A DNA stretch of 15,940 bases from UBA1181 sp045601045 (GCA_045601045.1 JAZRZA010000003.1:1-15940), one strand, 5' to 3'; shown: positions 1 to 6,431, counted from the first letter of the stretch. Notes: generated from the letters alone by a model not told the origin. Program-made: numbers and translations.

Positions 1-133
1 CGTTCTTTATCAATTTTTTAATATTAGAAACAATGTTTGGAGTCTCATCTTCATAAACGATTGCATCTGAATTTCTGAAACAGAAATTTAACTTTTCTTT
101 GCTGACATCAATGCCGATAAACAAATTCTTCAT
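1..133 (-). CDS. IS110-family transposase/recombinase, N-terminal fragment (runs off the left edge)
   Basis: The first 44 residues are visible and begin MKNLFIGIDVSKEKLNF. The pattern hxGIDVSKxKL is the hallmark start of the IS110 RuvC-like DEDD domain, and D9 would be its first catalytic acidic residue. The protein recombines the element into and out of target DNA, guided in characterised relatives by an element-encoded bridge RNA. The start is the ATG at 133-131, directly followed by the conserved motif. The serine-containing C-terminal Tnp_20 domain is not in the window, so I cannot tell whether the gene is intact. Confidence 0.85.
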   Translation of the reverse strand, partial: MKNLFIGIDVSKEKLNFCFRNSDAIVYEDETPNIVSNIKKLIKN

Positions 134-159
134 ATCTTGCAGAAACTTTAGCGGACTTT

Positions 160-298
160 GGACGTTGATTCATTGCCTACAAACCTTATCGTTACTAAGG
201 CATATTCTTATTCAGGTCTTTGAATCAACGGAGTCGGACGGTCTAAAAAGATATTGGGGTCTTACCCATTTGCCAAAATTGTGAACCGTCCGACTTCC
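160..298 (-). ncRNA. Candidate IS110 bridge RNA (two tandem guide-loop hairpins)
   Basis: Read on the minus strand, the first structure has an 11-bp outer stem (295-285 with 242-232, AGTCGGACGGT / ACCGTCCGACT). It encloses an internal loop and an inner hairpin, in which TTGG and GGT pair with ACC and CCAA around 276-255. The second has a 9-bp outer stem (229-221 with 172-164, GTTGATTCA / TGAATCAAC). It encloses an internal loop and an inner hairpin CCTTA/TAAGG (200-196 with 188-184). Stem, internal loop and apical hairpin, twice in tandem, is the target-loop / donor-loop layout known for IS110 bridge RNAs such as that of IS621. The 3' internal loop of the second structure contains TTTGTAGG (183-176), complementary to the minus strand at 353-346, the inferred element end. 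That is the pairing expected of a right donor guide. RNA ends and expression are not visible. Confidence 0.6.
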
Positions 299-418
299 AT
301 TGTCCTTTGTTTAGTAATACTATTATATCGTCACAAATTTATAATTTTGTAGGTGAATTTTTAACTTGAATAATGACTTTGCAAATCTAAGGTTTGTCAA
401 TATAACAAGAAAAACGAA

Positions 419-1384
419 ATGAAGAAATATTCTCATGCATGGGTAGCATTCATGGCTATCAAGCGATTGGAAGTGATCGCAAACACAACAGATGAGACTG
501 TCGTAAAGGGCGTCAGCGAAGAGGTTAGGAAACATGCGAAGAGCCTATGTAAATGGTTCATGGACCACAGAGACTTCGTCATTGAGGGAGCATGGTATCC
601 TGACGATGTTTTCAAGGATATGAGCACCAGCCACATCATCAAGTTCAAACCAGGCGCGAGCGAATACAACACTTTCCGTAGCATGCCCAGCACACATGCC
701 ATCTCCGCTTTGATGAAGAAGAACTCCCCGCTTTACCAAAAACCATACAGCATCGTACAAGGCAACTGCGCGGACCGTTGCGAGTCTATCGCGCACAGTA
801 TTGTGGACAACTTCAAGATGCTCCAAAAGGAGGACCGTGGTTGTCCGATCGTGACGACCCACAACCACATCGCGATGCGTTTCTTCATATTGAGCCACTA
901 CGTGGCCGATTGCCACATGCCGCTCCACTGCGACTACCGTCCATTCTCCGACGAGAAGGGCATCCATGGCTCCATCGAGAAGAAATGGGAGGACCAAGTA
1001 AAGAAATCCTACAAGATAGACACGGCCAACAACCGCTTTTACTATGGCCCGGACGGTTACCCTTTGCCGCTAACCACGACATCGTTGATGAATGCCGTGG
1101 AAGAGGAGATCGCCTCCCGTCCATACGTGCACGGTTGGGGATCAGGTAACTCCAGCACATGGGACTACATGAGCGGTGTGGCACAGCACTCCTACCTATT
1201 CGCCTACTACCTCGTTCCAGAGAGTTTCCCTAACACGAAGACCATCACCGAATTTATGAAGGAGACAGAATGGGGACAGCATTTCGACGAATACAACAAA
1301 CTGATTTTCAGCGATGCCATCGATTCCATTGCACGAATCTGGTTGCACGTTTGGATCAAATACAAGAGTTGGATGAAGGAATAG
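419..1384 (+). CDS. Zinc-dependent phospholipase C / S1-P1 nuclease-like protein
   Basis: This 321-residue protein has the histidine/aspartate pattern of the phospholipase C / P1 nuclease alpha-helical fold. There is an N-terminal HAW (residues 6-8), a GAWYPDD segment near 57-63, THNH at 147-150, then HYVADCHMPLH at 160-170 (H160, D164, H166, H170), HGS at 183-185 and a WED at 190-192. In the family such residues bind a cluster of up to three zinc ions that hydrolyses phosphodiester bonds in phospholipids or nucleic acids. Family members are usually exported, but no signal peptide is evident: the chain starts MKKYSHAWVAF, and the putative ligands begin at residue 6. Location and substrate are therefore open. 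The start is supported by the early HAW motif. It is 39 bases upstream of the next gene and probably co-transcribed with it. An IS end lies only about 65 bases upstream. Confidence 0.62.
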   Translation: MKKYSHAWVAFMAIKRLEVIANTTDETVVKGVSEEVRKHAKSLCKWFMDHRDFVIEGAWYPDDVFKDMSTSHIIKFKPGASEYNTFRSMPSTHAISALMKKNSPLYQKPYSIVQGNCADRCESIAHSIVDNFKMLQKEDRGCPIVTTHNHIAMRFFILSHYVADCHMPLHCDYRPFSDEKGIHGSIEKKWEDQVKKSYKIDTANNRFYYGPDGYPLPLTTTSLMNAVEEEIASRPYVHGWGSGNSSTWDYMSGVAQHSYLFAYYLVPESFPNTKTITEFMKETEWGQHFDEYNKLIFSDAIDSIARIWLHVWIKYKSWMKE

Positions 1385-1423
1385 AACTATTCCTTCTCCA
1401 TCCTAACCACAAAATCGAACGAC

Positions 1424-1975
1424 ATGAAAATCGCCCCAACCCGAACAATTCTATTTTGTCTCTTGACGGCCCCTCTCCTCCTCCACGCCAAAGGGAAGGA
1501 AGAGATCGCGCCGGTCATCAAGAGCATCAGCGCCTATTATCCGAACGGAGATCAAAAAGGAGCGGTGAAAAGCGTGCATCACTTCGACAAGAAGGGAAGA
1601 CTTACCGGATTCCAACGTTTCTACCCGAACGGAAGTCTACAAGAGGAACATATCTTCACCTACGACAAAAAAGGAAGGACCACCAGCACCCATGATTGGA
1701 ACTACCGGAGAGGATTCCACGAGACGCTCAACAAATATGAATTCAACGGGAAGGGACAAGTCATCGCCTCCTTCTTCTACCAGAACGGCGCGCAAGTGGA
1801 CCAGAAGCACTATCTCTATTACAAGAAAAAGCCCTCTATGCTCTATATCCACGACACACATGGCAAACTTATCCGCAAGGAGGAGTTCCAAGGGGATGTA
1901 CGCAGCGCAGAGCCTCTACAACTCTATCCCGTAGAGAACAATCATCTCACTCAAACGGAATACTACGAACCGTAG
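1424..1975 (+). CDS. Small exported protein with YxPNG (MORN-variant-like) repeats
   Basis: 183 residues. The N-terminus is a typical Sec signal peptide, with a short charged start and a hydrophobic stretch ending LLLHAKG near residue 23. The mature part has loosely repeated beta-strand units: YYPNGDQ, FDKKGRLTGFQRFYPNGS, YDKKGRTTST, YEFNGKGQVIASFFYQNGA and HDTHGKLIRKEEF. Such xxYxxNGxx(K/Q)xExxY patterns recall MORN-variant/YwqK-like and YD-type repeats, which form extended beta surfaces, but I do not recognise a specific family or function. It follows the phospholipase-like gene closely in the same direction, so a common periplasmic or envelope role is possible. There is no lipobox cysteine. 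Confidence 0.6.
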   Translation: MKIAPTRTILFCLLTAPLLLHAKGKEEIAPVIKSISAYYPNGDQKGAVKSVHHFDKKGRLTGFQRFYPNGSLQEEHIFTYDKKGRTTSTHDWNYRRGFHETLNKYEFNGKGQVIASFFYQNGAQVDQKHYLYYKKKPSMLYIHDTHGKLIRKEEFQGDVRSAEPLQLYPVENNHLTQTEYYEP

Positions 1976-2251
1976 AGATATGCAAAAAGACACAAAACAC
2001 CACAAAACATATAAATATTATTGGTATATATCAATAAATTACCCACAAACACCTGTATATTTATTCTAGTTTTTACCTAATTTGCTAAACAGACACCCAA
2101 TTATTAACATATACATACAAATACATACAAAAAAAAAGGAATGAATATTCATACATTGCAACATTCTATTCATCATATCAATTTTCAAATATATTAATAT
2201 TATTATATTTTTGCGGTGACATACAGGTTGTGAGTTATAAAATCTAATGAT
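1976..2251. other. AT-rich intergenic region with short repeats and a palindrome
   Basis: No gene is supported here. Visible structure: an imperfect 18-bp palindrome at 2019-2036 (TATTG...CAATA, one mismatched pair); a perfect tandem 10-mer ATACATACAA at 2111-2130 followed by an A run; and a perfect 12-bp palindrome ATGAATATTCAT at 2141-2152. The palindrome lies about 70 bases upstream of the likely transcription start of the first Crp-like gene and could be an operator. No strong U-tract terminator is seen after the gene ending at 1975. Confidence 0.4.
2182..2213 (+). promoter_or_regulatory. Bacteroidetes-type promoter for the first Crp-like cassette
   Basis: The -7 element TATTTTTG at 2206-2213 is a perfect match to TAnnTTTG. 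A -33-like TTTTC lies at 2182-2186 with a 19-base spacer. Transcription would start near 2219, giving a leader of about 33 bases before the ATG at 2252. Confidence 0.5.
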
Positions 2252-2851
2252 ATGGACAGTGTTGAGTTTAGCATATTTGAGGACTTTGCCAAACAGATAT
2301 TTGGAGAAGACCAGGAATTGGGGTTGAGCCAAGAATCCAAAGAATATATCATAAACCGAGCCCGAATCATCAAACTCGAAAAGGGTGAATACCTCCAAAT
2401 CGAAGGGGATGTCAGCAAGTTTTGGGGTTATGTCATCAAAGGCTTGGTTCGTGTCTATTACCAACAACACGAAGAGGAAGTCACAGAAATACTCGCCATC
2501 GACGGGGATGACTTTATGGACGTGGAGAGTTACTTCGACCAAAAACCCAGCACCCGTTACATACAGATGATGGAACCCACCACCTTGTACGTATTCCGCA
2601 AAATGGATTTTGACGAGGCTGTCTCTTCCAACATGGAAATCCGCAGATTCTTCCGCATCGCCACAGAGAAAATCTTGTTGCGCAAGAAGAAGCGAATCGA
2701 AGAGTCTATCTTCAAATCAGCCAAAGAGCGCTACGAGACCCTGATGGAAAAGAAATCCAACCTGCTGTTACGTACGCCTTCCAACGTGATCGCCTCCTAC
2801 TTAGGCATCACACCAGAGACTTTGAGTAGAATAAAATCCAAAAACAGATAA
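2252..2851 (+). CDS. Crp/Fnr-like transcription regulator, cassette copy 1, type A
   Basis: 199 residues. Residues about 30-120 form a cyclic-nucleotide-binding-type beta roll: KGEYLQIEGD at 44-53, GLVRVYY at 64-70, and the turn GDDFMDVESYF at 85-95 followed by KPS. The C-terminal helix-turn-helix is PSNVIASYLGITPETLSRIK at 176-195. The position where true cAMP receptors carry a GE...R(S/T)A phosphate-binding cassette lacks both the GE and the arginine. cAMP binding is therefore unlikely and the ligand, if any, is unknown. Such short proteins ending just after the recognition helix are common in Bacteroidetes. The next gene starts 12 bases downstream and encodes a different Crp-like protein. 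A paralogue with about 58 percent identity (115 of 199 positions by hand, gapless) is at 3912-4511. Confidence 0.85.
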   Translation: MDSVEFSIFEDFAKQIFGEDQELGLSQESKEYIINRARIIKLEKGEYLQIEGDVSKFWGYVIKGLVRVYYQQHEEEVTEILAIDGDDFMDVESYFDQKPSTRYIQMMEPTTLYVFRKMDFDEAVSSNMEIRRFFRIATEKILLRKKKRIEESIFKSAKERYETLMEKKSNLLLRTPSNVIASYLGITPETLSRIKSKNR

Positions 2852-2863
2852 AAAAAGGTTCAC

Positions 2864-3475
2864 GTGAAAAGAGTCGTCATCAACAAGAGTTTGGTTGCCA
2901 GTGAGGTGCAACGCTATGTAGGTCCTATCGACTTGAGCGAAGAGACCTTGAACAAATTATTGCAACTATCAACCATCGAAAAGATCAAGAAACACGAGGT
3001 TTTCATCAAGCCAGGAGAGACAAACAACCGATTGGGATTGGTGTTGAAAGGCATGGTGCAGATATACCACTACATCAACGAGAAAAAACTGGTAACAGAT
3101 TTCTTCGCCAGCGAGGGTTGTGGATTCTTCGATGGGAATAGTTTTGTGACGGGAGAACCCACACAATGCTATTTTGAGGCGTTGGAGCCAACCGTTGTGG
3201 CATTTTTCGACAAAGAGAAATTACTGGCAGAAGGAGAAAAGGATCCGTTGATAGACTATATCTATTACAAAGTGCTGCAATACGCCATCAAATCGACCAA
3301 CCAGCGATTGAACTCCATCCTTCACGACACGGCGGAAGAGAAATACGACAGTTTGGAACTTCGAAACCCAGGATTGACCTCCCGTATCAGTTCCATCAAC
3401 ATCGCCTCTTTCATCGGCGTTACACAAGAGACTTTGTGCCGCATCAAATCTAAACAAGACACCGTTTTGTTTTAG
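2864..3475 (+). CDS. Crp/Fnr-like transcription regulator, cassette copy 1, type B (GTG start)
   Basis: 203 residues, starting with GTG at 2864. That start is supported because the protein aligns from its first residues with the ATG-started paralogue at 4532 (KRVVINKSLVA versus KRIIINKKLVA). It has a cNMP-type beta roll, with GLVLKGMVQIYHY at 58-70 and GCGFFDGNSFVTGEP at 85-99. The helix-turn-helix SSINIASFIGVTQETLCRIK runs from 176 to 195. The canonical cAMP cassette arginine is missing, as in type A. The segment GCGFFD and the cysteine in TLCRIK are shared by both B copies. With a 12-base gap to the type A gene, the two are probably co-translated and may work as a pair or heterodimer (inference). 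Confidence 0.83.
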   Translation: MKRVVINKSLVASEVQRYVGPIDLSEETLNKLLQLSTIEKIKKHEVFIKPGETNNRLGLVLKGMVQIYHYINEKKLVTDFFASEGCGFFDGNSFVTGEPTQCYFEALEPTVVAFFDKEKLLAEGEKDPLIDYIYYKVLQYAIKSTNQRLNSILHDTAEEKYDSLELRNPGLTSRISSINIASFIGVTQETLCRIKSKQDTVLF

Positions 3476-3498
3476 ACCAACAACGGCATTTGCATAGG

Positions 3499-3537
3499 AA
3501 AAGAGCTCGTGATGGAACATCACAACACGCTCTTTTT
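3499..3537 (+). terminator. Intrinsic terminator after cassette copy 1
   Basis: The outer stem AAAGAGC (3500-3506) pairs with GCTCTTT (3529-3535). The inner stem GTGATG (3509-3514) pairs with CATCAC (3518-3523) over a GAA loop. A T-rich run follows at once. It lies 24 bases after the stop of the type B gene. Confidence 0.8.
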
Positions 3538-3553
3538 CTCCAACTATATCAAC

Positions 3554-3577
3554 AGGAGTTTCAGCTCCTCTCTTTTT
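3554..3577 (+). terminator. Second, weaker tandem terminator
   Basis: AGGAG (3554-3558) pairs with CTCCT (3565-3569) over a six-base loop, followed by TCTTTTT (3571-3577). It may back up the stronger terminator just upstream. The short stem makes this less certain. Confidence 0.45.
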
Positions 3578-3601
3578 AATGTTTCCATGCAATACGAAAT
3601 C

Positions 3602-3634
3602 AGGCAAAACGCACCCCAAGCGGATTTTTTGCCT
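3602..3634 (+). other. Hairpin-forming sequence of unknown role
   Basis: AGGCAAAA (3602-3609) pairs with TTTTGCCT (3627-3634), and the adjoining CGC (3610-3612) with GCG (3620-3622), leaving a small bulge and a seven-base loop. There is no following T tract on the plus strand. It could be a structured RNA element, a terminator remnant or a protein-binding site. Confidence 0.3.
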
Positions 3635-3773
3635 TACTAAATTTTAGGTATCACAAAAAAATTTTGACTAAAAATAATCGTTTTCTTCAACATATCGATA
3701 TAGATATTTGATACCGACAAAACTCTTTCTTTAAAAATATCAAACAGCAATGTGCATGCAATAAACAAGTGCA

Positions 3774-3799
3774 CTAACATCTGAATTTTAGCGTGTTAG
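3774..3799. promoter_or_regulatory. Inverted repeat next to the second cassette promoter, possible operator
   Basis: CTAACA (3774-3779) and TGTTAG (3794-3799) are separated by 14 bases and end 7 bases before the -33 element. A dyad in this position suits a dimeric Crp-like regulator, and autoregulation is possible. No copy of the same dyad was seen upstream of the first cassette, so this is speculative. Confidence 0.3.
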
Positions 3800-3805
3800 A
3801 GGGGG

Positions 3806-3837
3806 TTTGCGCAAAAAAATTTTATGTATTACATTTG
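3806..3837 (+). promoter_or_regulatory. Bacteroidetes-type promoter for the second Crp-like cassette
   Basis: TTTG at 3806-3809 is a perfect -33 element and TACATTTG at 3830-3837 a perfect TAnnTTTG -7 element, with the expected 20-base spacer. Transcription would begin about 3843, leaving a leader of roughly 70 bases before the ATG at 3912. This is the best promoter match in the window. Confidence 0.68.
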
Positions 3838-3911
3838 TTGACGAAAACAATAAACTATTAAGAAAAACTGGGTTAAAAACGCAATTTGTCATTATGTAAA
3901 CTATCAATGGT

Positions 3912-4511
3912 ATGGATGTTGTAGAAAAGAATAATTTTACCGGTTTTCTCAAAAAAATTTACGGAGAAAACATCGAGTCGGAACTCTCGGCAGAGTCTAT
4001 TGAGCTATTGAAGTCCAAGACCCGTGTCATTCGCCTTAACAAGGGTGAATACTTACAAATCGAGGGTGACGTATGCAAATATTGGGGTTTTGTAAGCGAA
4101 GGGTTAGTTCGTATGTACTACTTGAACCAAGACGAAGAGGTGACTGAGCAATTGGCGCACGACGGAGACGTATTCTTGGATTACGAGAGTTTCTTCAACC
4201 AATCGCCAAGTAGGCATTTCGTTCAAATGCTTGAGCCTACCACGCTTTACCTATTCCCTCATTTGGAGTGTGAAGAGATGTGCAAGAACAATAGAGAGAT
4301 CAATCTATTTTTCAGAAAGTTGACCGAGAACCTATTCTTGCTTCAAAAGAAGAGAATCAAAGACACCATCTTCAAACCAGCCAAGGTTCGCTACGAGACT
4401 TTGATCGCAGAAAAACCAAACTTGGTATTGAGAGTGCCTTCCATCTACATCGCCTCTTACTTGGGAATCACCCCTGAGACGCTCAGTAGAATTAAGACCA
4501 AAATGAAATAA
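3912..4511 (+). CDS. Crp/Fnr-like transcription regulator, cassette copy 2, type A'
   Basis: 199 residues, the same length as the protein at 2252-2851 and gaplessly alignable to it (about 58 percent identical by hand count). Strongly conserved segments are KGEYLQIEGDV (44-54), GLVR, EEVTE, the turn GDVFLDYESFF with SPS, RYETL, and the helix-turn-helix IASYLGITPETLSRIK (180-195). The cAMP phosphate-binding arginine is absent here too. It has its own promoter and lies 21 bases upstream of a type B' partner. The near-invariant recognition helix suggests that both A copies still read similar DNA sites, while the sensor surface has diverged (inference). Confidence 0.85.
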   Translation: MDVVEKNNFTGFLKKIYGENIESELSAESIELLKSKTRVIRLNKGEYLQIEGDVCKYWGFVSEGLVRMYYLNQDEEVTEQLAHDGDVFLDYESFFNQSPSRHFVQMLEPTTLYLFPHLECEEMCKNNREINLFFRKLTENLFLLQKKRIKDTIFKPAKVRYETLIAEKPNLVLRVPSIYIASYLGITPETLSRIKTKMK

Positions 4512-4531
4512 TCTGGAGACGAACTACGCTT

Positions 4532-5137
4532 ATGAAAAGAATAATCATCAATAAAAAACTGGTCGCTGATGAGATTCAGCGATTCTTGGGTCCTGTGGAC
4601 TTGAACGACGAGACCATGACCAAACTATTCAAGACCGCTACCATCGACAAGGTGAAGAAACACGCTATGATTCTCACCCCGGGCGACCAAAGCGATTACA
4701 TCGGTTTGGTATTGAAGGGTATGGTGCAGATATATCACTATTTGGACAACAAATTGGTTTCCGACTTCTTTGCGGGAGAGGGATGCGGATTCTTCGATGT
4801 GGAAAGTTTCCTTACTGGAGCTCCATCTGAGGTATCCATCGAGGCATTAGAGCCTTCGGTCATCGCAAAATTCGACAAGAAGCAATTTCTTGAATTGTGC
4901 GAAGAGGATCCACGCATCGACCTAATTTACCGCAAGATACTACAATACGGCATCACCATGTCCAACCAACGATTGGACTCTCTTCTCCACGATTCAGCAG
5001 AGGATAAATACATCAGTTTGGAAAACAGAATGCCAGGCTTAACCTCACGCATCAGTTCCATCAACATCTCCTCTTACATCGGTGTTACCCAAGAGACTCT
5101 TTGCCGCATCAAATCTAAACAAGGCATCCTATTCTAA
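4532..5137 (+). CDS. Crp/Fnr-like transcription regulator, cassette copy 2, type B'
   Basis: 201 residues and a clear paralogue of the protein at 2864-3475. It shares GLVLKGMVQIYHY, GEGCGFFD, IEALEPS, NQRL and PGLTSRISSIN, plus the recognition helix GVTQETLCRIKSKQ. The beta roll is residues about 30-120 and the helix-turn-helix about 174-197. The two B genes are also similar in DNA over their last 70 or so bases, so their common origin is fairly plain. The gene is separated from type A' by 21 bases and followed by a strong terminator at 5160-5191, so it ends this transcription unit. Confidence 0.85.
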   Translation: MKRIIINKKLVADEIQRFLGPVDLNDETMTKLFKTATIDKVKKHAMILTPGDQSDYIGLVLKGMVQIYHYLDNKLVSDFFAGEGCGFFDVESFLTGAPSEVSIEALEPSVIAKFDKKQFLELCEEDPRIDLIYRKILQYGITMSNQRLDSLLHDSAEDKYISLENRMPGLTSRISSINISSYIGVTQETLCRIKSKQGILF

Positions 5138-5159
5138 AAACAGTGATAAACAAATGGAG

Positions 5160-5191
5160 AGAGCGTCGCATGCAATTGCGGCGCTTTTTTT
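5160..5191 (+). terminator. Intrinsic terminator after cassette copy 2
   Basis: AGCGTCGCA (5162-5170) pairs with TGCGGCGCT (5177-5185), a 9-bp GC-rich stem with one G-T pair and a six-base loop, followed by a run of seven T. It separates the regulators from ung. Confidence 0.85.
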
Positions 5192-5207
5192 ATGCCGCGG
5201 ATTTTAC

Positions 5208-5215
5208 TATTTTTG
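5208..5215 (+). promoter_or_regulatory. Promoter -7 element for ung
   Basis: TATTTTTG is a perfect TAnnTTTG match. The -33 position falls in the T tract of the preceding terminator and is only TTTT. Transcription would start near 5220, just before the ATG at 5238, which also argues against an upstream in-frame start. Confidence 0.5.
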
Positions 5216-5237
5216 CATAAACAAATCGCAGAAGCGC

Positions 5238-5900
5238 ATGGACGTAAAGATTGAACCATCATGGAAAGCCGTTTTGGCGGACGAATTCGAGAAGCCCTAC
5301 TTCTCGCTGCTCACCCATTTCGTGAAGAAGGAGTATGCATCAACGACCTGCTACCCTCCCGCTTCTCTGATTTTCAACGCTTTTGAACTCTGTCCTCTCG
5401 ACAAGGTGAAGGTGGTCATCATCGGACAAGATCCCTACCATGGTCCAGGCCAAGCGCATGGACTCTGTTTCTCCGTCAACGATGGGGTGCAATTTCCGCC
5501 CTCATTGGTGAATATCTTCAAAGAGATCGAAAGAGATCTGCAAATCCCCTTCCCCGCTTCCGGCAACCTTACAAGATGGGCCCAGCAGGGGGTATTCCTC
5601 CTCAACGCCACGTTGAGCGTACGTGAAGGGAATGCGGGATCCCACCAAAACAAAGGTTGGGAGGAGTTCACAGACAGAGTGATTAAAGAGATTTCGGACA
5701 AGAAATCCAATGTCGTCTTCATGCTTTGGGGCTCCTATGCGCAGAAAAAGGGCGCCATCATCGATAGCAAAAAACATTGCATCCTAAAAGCGGTCCACCC
5801 GTCACCGCTATCGGCTTACCGAGGTTTCATCGGTTGCGGCCATTTCAGTTTCGCCAACAAGTACCTTTCAGAGAGGGGACTTACCCCTATCAACTGGTAA
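5238..5900 (+). CDS. ung: Uracil-DNA glycosylase (family 1)
   Basis: The 220-residue protein removes uracil from DNA, the first step of base excision repair. Motifs are in order and complete: GQDPYHG at 63-69 with catalytic D65, the FPPSL loop at 86-90, LLNATLSVR at 121-129, the asparagine/aromatic region LWGSYAQ at 163-169, and HPSPLS at 187-192 with catalytic H187. The reading frame stays open further upstream to 5082, but that would run back through the terminator into the previous gene. ATG 5238 gives the usual family length and begins MDVKIEPSWKAVL, typical of Bacteroidetes Ung. The following acetyltransferase starts 3 bases after the stop, so the two are probably translated from one message. 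Confidence 0.96.
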   Translation: MDVKIEPSWKAVLADEFEKPYFSLLTHFVKKEYASTTCYPPASLIFNAFELCPLDKVKVVIIGQDPYHGPGQAHGLCFSVNDGVQFPPSLVNIFKEIERDLQIPFPASGNLTRWAQQGVFLLNATLSVREGNAGSHQNKGWEEFTDRVIKEISDKKSNVVFMLWGSYAQKKGAIIDSKKHCILKAVHPSPLSAYRGFIGCGHFSFANKYLSERGLTPINW

Positions 5901-5903
5901 CCC

Positions 5904-6428
5904 ATGCTTCAATTCGTAGAGACACACCATCCATCCGCCCTGTATGACTTCGCGGAGAGGCTATTGGTAGATTCCTTCCCGCCGGAGGAGCGGCCGACGC
6001 TTGCCGACTGGCGAGAACGTGCCACGGATTCCTTCCACCGCCGCGTCATCTTGAAGGAGGAGCAACCCGTCGGACTACTGACCTACTGGACATTCTCCTC
6101 ATTCACCTACATCGAACACTTCGCCATACTCCCCTCGCTTCGCAATCAACAATTGGGAGGAGAGGCTTTGGACCAATTTATTCAAGGGAAGGAATGTGTG
6201 GTCTTGGAGGCGGAACTACCCACTGATTCCATCACCACACGCAGAATCAACTTCTACCAACGACACGGATTCACCATCGCTCCCTACCCCTACCTACAAC
6301 CCGCCTATGCGGAGGGGCTACCCGCTATTCCGCTACACATTCTATCTACGAAGAAAATCTCCGCTATCTTATTCGAGGAGATAAAACAAACATTGCACGC
6401 AGAAGTTTACGGGAAACAACCCAAATAA
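5904..6428 (+). CDS. GNAT-family N-acetyltransferase
   Basis: 174 residues. The central strand and loop YIEHFAILPSLRNQQLGGEAL (about 69-90) is the acetyl-CoA-binding motif A of the GNAT fold; the RNQQLGG segment corresponds to the pyrophosphate-binding (Q/R)xxGx(G/A). It is followed by RRINFYQRHGFT, the usual motif B helix with a bound-CoA tyrosine and the beta bulge FYxRxGF. An N-terminal SFPPEERP is typical of a Bacteroidetes subgroup. The acetyl acceptor cannot be told from sequence. It is tightly linked to ung, probably for shared transcription rather than a shared pathway. Confidence 0.85.
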   Translation: MLQFVETHHPSALYDFAERLLVDSFPPEERPTLADWRERATDSFHRRVILKEEQPVGLLTYWTFSSFTYIEHFAILPSLRNQQLGGEALDQFIQGKECVVLEAELPTDSITTRRINFYQRHGFTIAPYPYLQPAYAEGLPAIPLHILSTKKISAILFEEIKQTLHAEVYGKQPK

Positions 6429-6431
6429 ATC

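Larger units (their letters stand above)
1..352 (-). mobile_element. Left end of an IS110-type insertion sequence (partial)
   Basis: The minus strand carries the start of an IS110-type recombinase (133 down to 1), and the rest of the element lies off the left edge. Between the recombinase start and the flanking gene at 419 there is a structured non-coding stretch, as expected for the long non-coding end upstream of the recombinase in the IS110 group. These elements lack classical terminal inverted repeats, so the outer boundary is inferred. The 8-mer TTTGTAGG at 346-353 is the reverse complement of CCTACAAA at 176-183, which lies in the internal loop of the second RNA stem-loop. The boundary is therefore placed at about 351-354. 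The recombinase call is firm; the exact end is an inference. Confidence 0.72.
3476..3911. other. Long intergenic region between the two Crp-like cassettes
   Basis: 436 bases without a supported gene. In order it holds two consecutive terminator-like hairpins (3499-3537, 3554-3575); a further hairpin with AGGCAAAACGC (3602-3612) opposite GCG...TTTTGCCT (3620-3634); a 7-bp inverted repeat GGTATCA (3647-3653) / TGATACC (3709-3715); the palindrome ATATCGATAT (3692-3701); an inverted repeat CTAACA (3774-3779) / TGTTAG (3794-3799) just upstream of the promoter; and the promoter of the second cassette. A small open frame on the opposite strand through this region has no recognisable protein features. 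Confidence 0.5.

Noticed and set aside
99..284. Small plus-strand open frame in the IS end
   Set aside because: It overlaps the recombinase start and the structured RNA on the opposite strand and shows no protein features.
306..337. A minus-strand promoter for the bridge RNA (TTTG at 337-334 and TA at 313-312, 20-base spacer)
   Set aside because: Only the -33 element and the TA of the -7 element fit; the TTTG half of the -7 element is missing. Too weak to list as a feature.
545..997. Minus-strand open frame of 150 codons
   Set aside because: It lies wholly inside the phospholipase-like gene, whose metal-binding motifs are convincing, and has no features of its own.
1270..1695. Plus-strand open frame of 141 codons bridging the first two genes
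   Set aside because: It overlaps both the end of the phospholipase-like gene and the start of the exported protein in another frame. The product is rich in R, H, Q and P with no domain, as expected for a shadow frame.
5082..5237. Upstream in-frame extension of ung
   Set aside because: It would begin inside the preceding regulator gene and run through a strong terminator and the -7 promoter element. Family length and the MDVKIEPSW start favour 5238.
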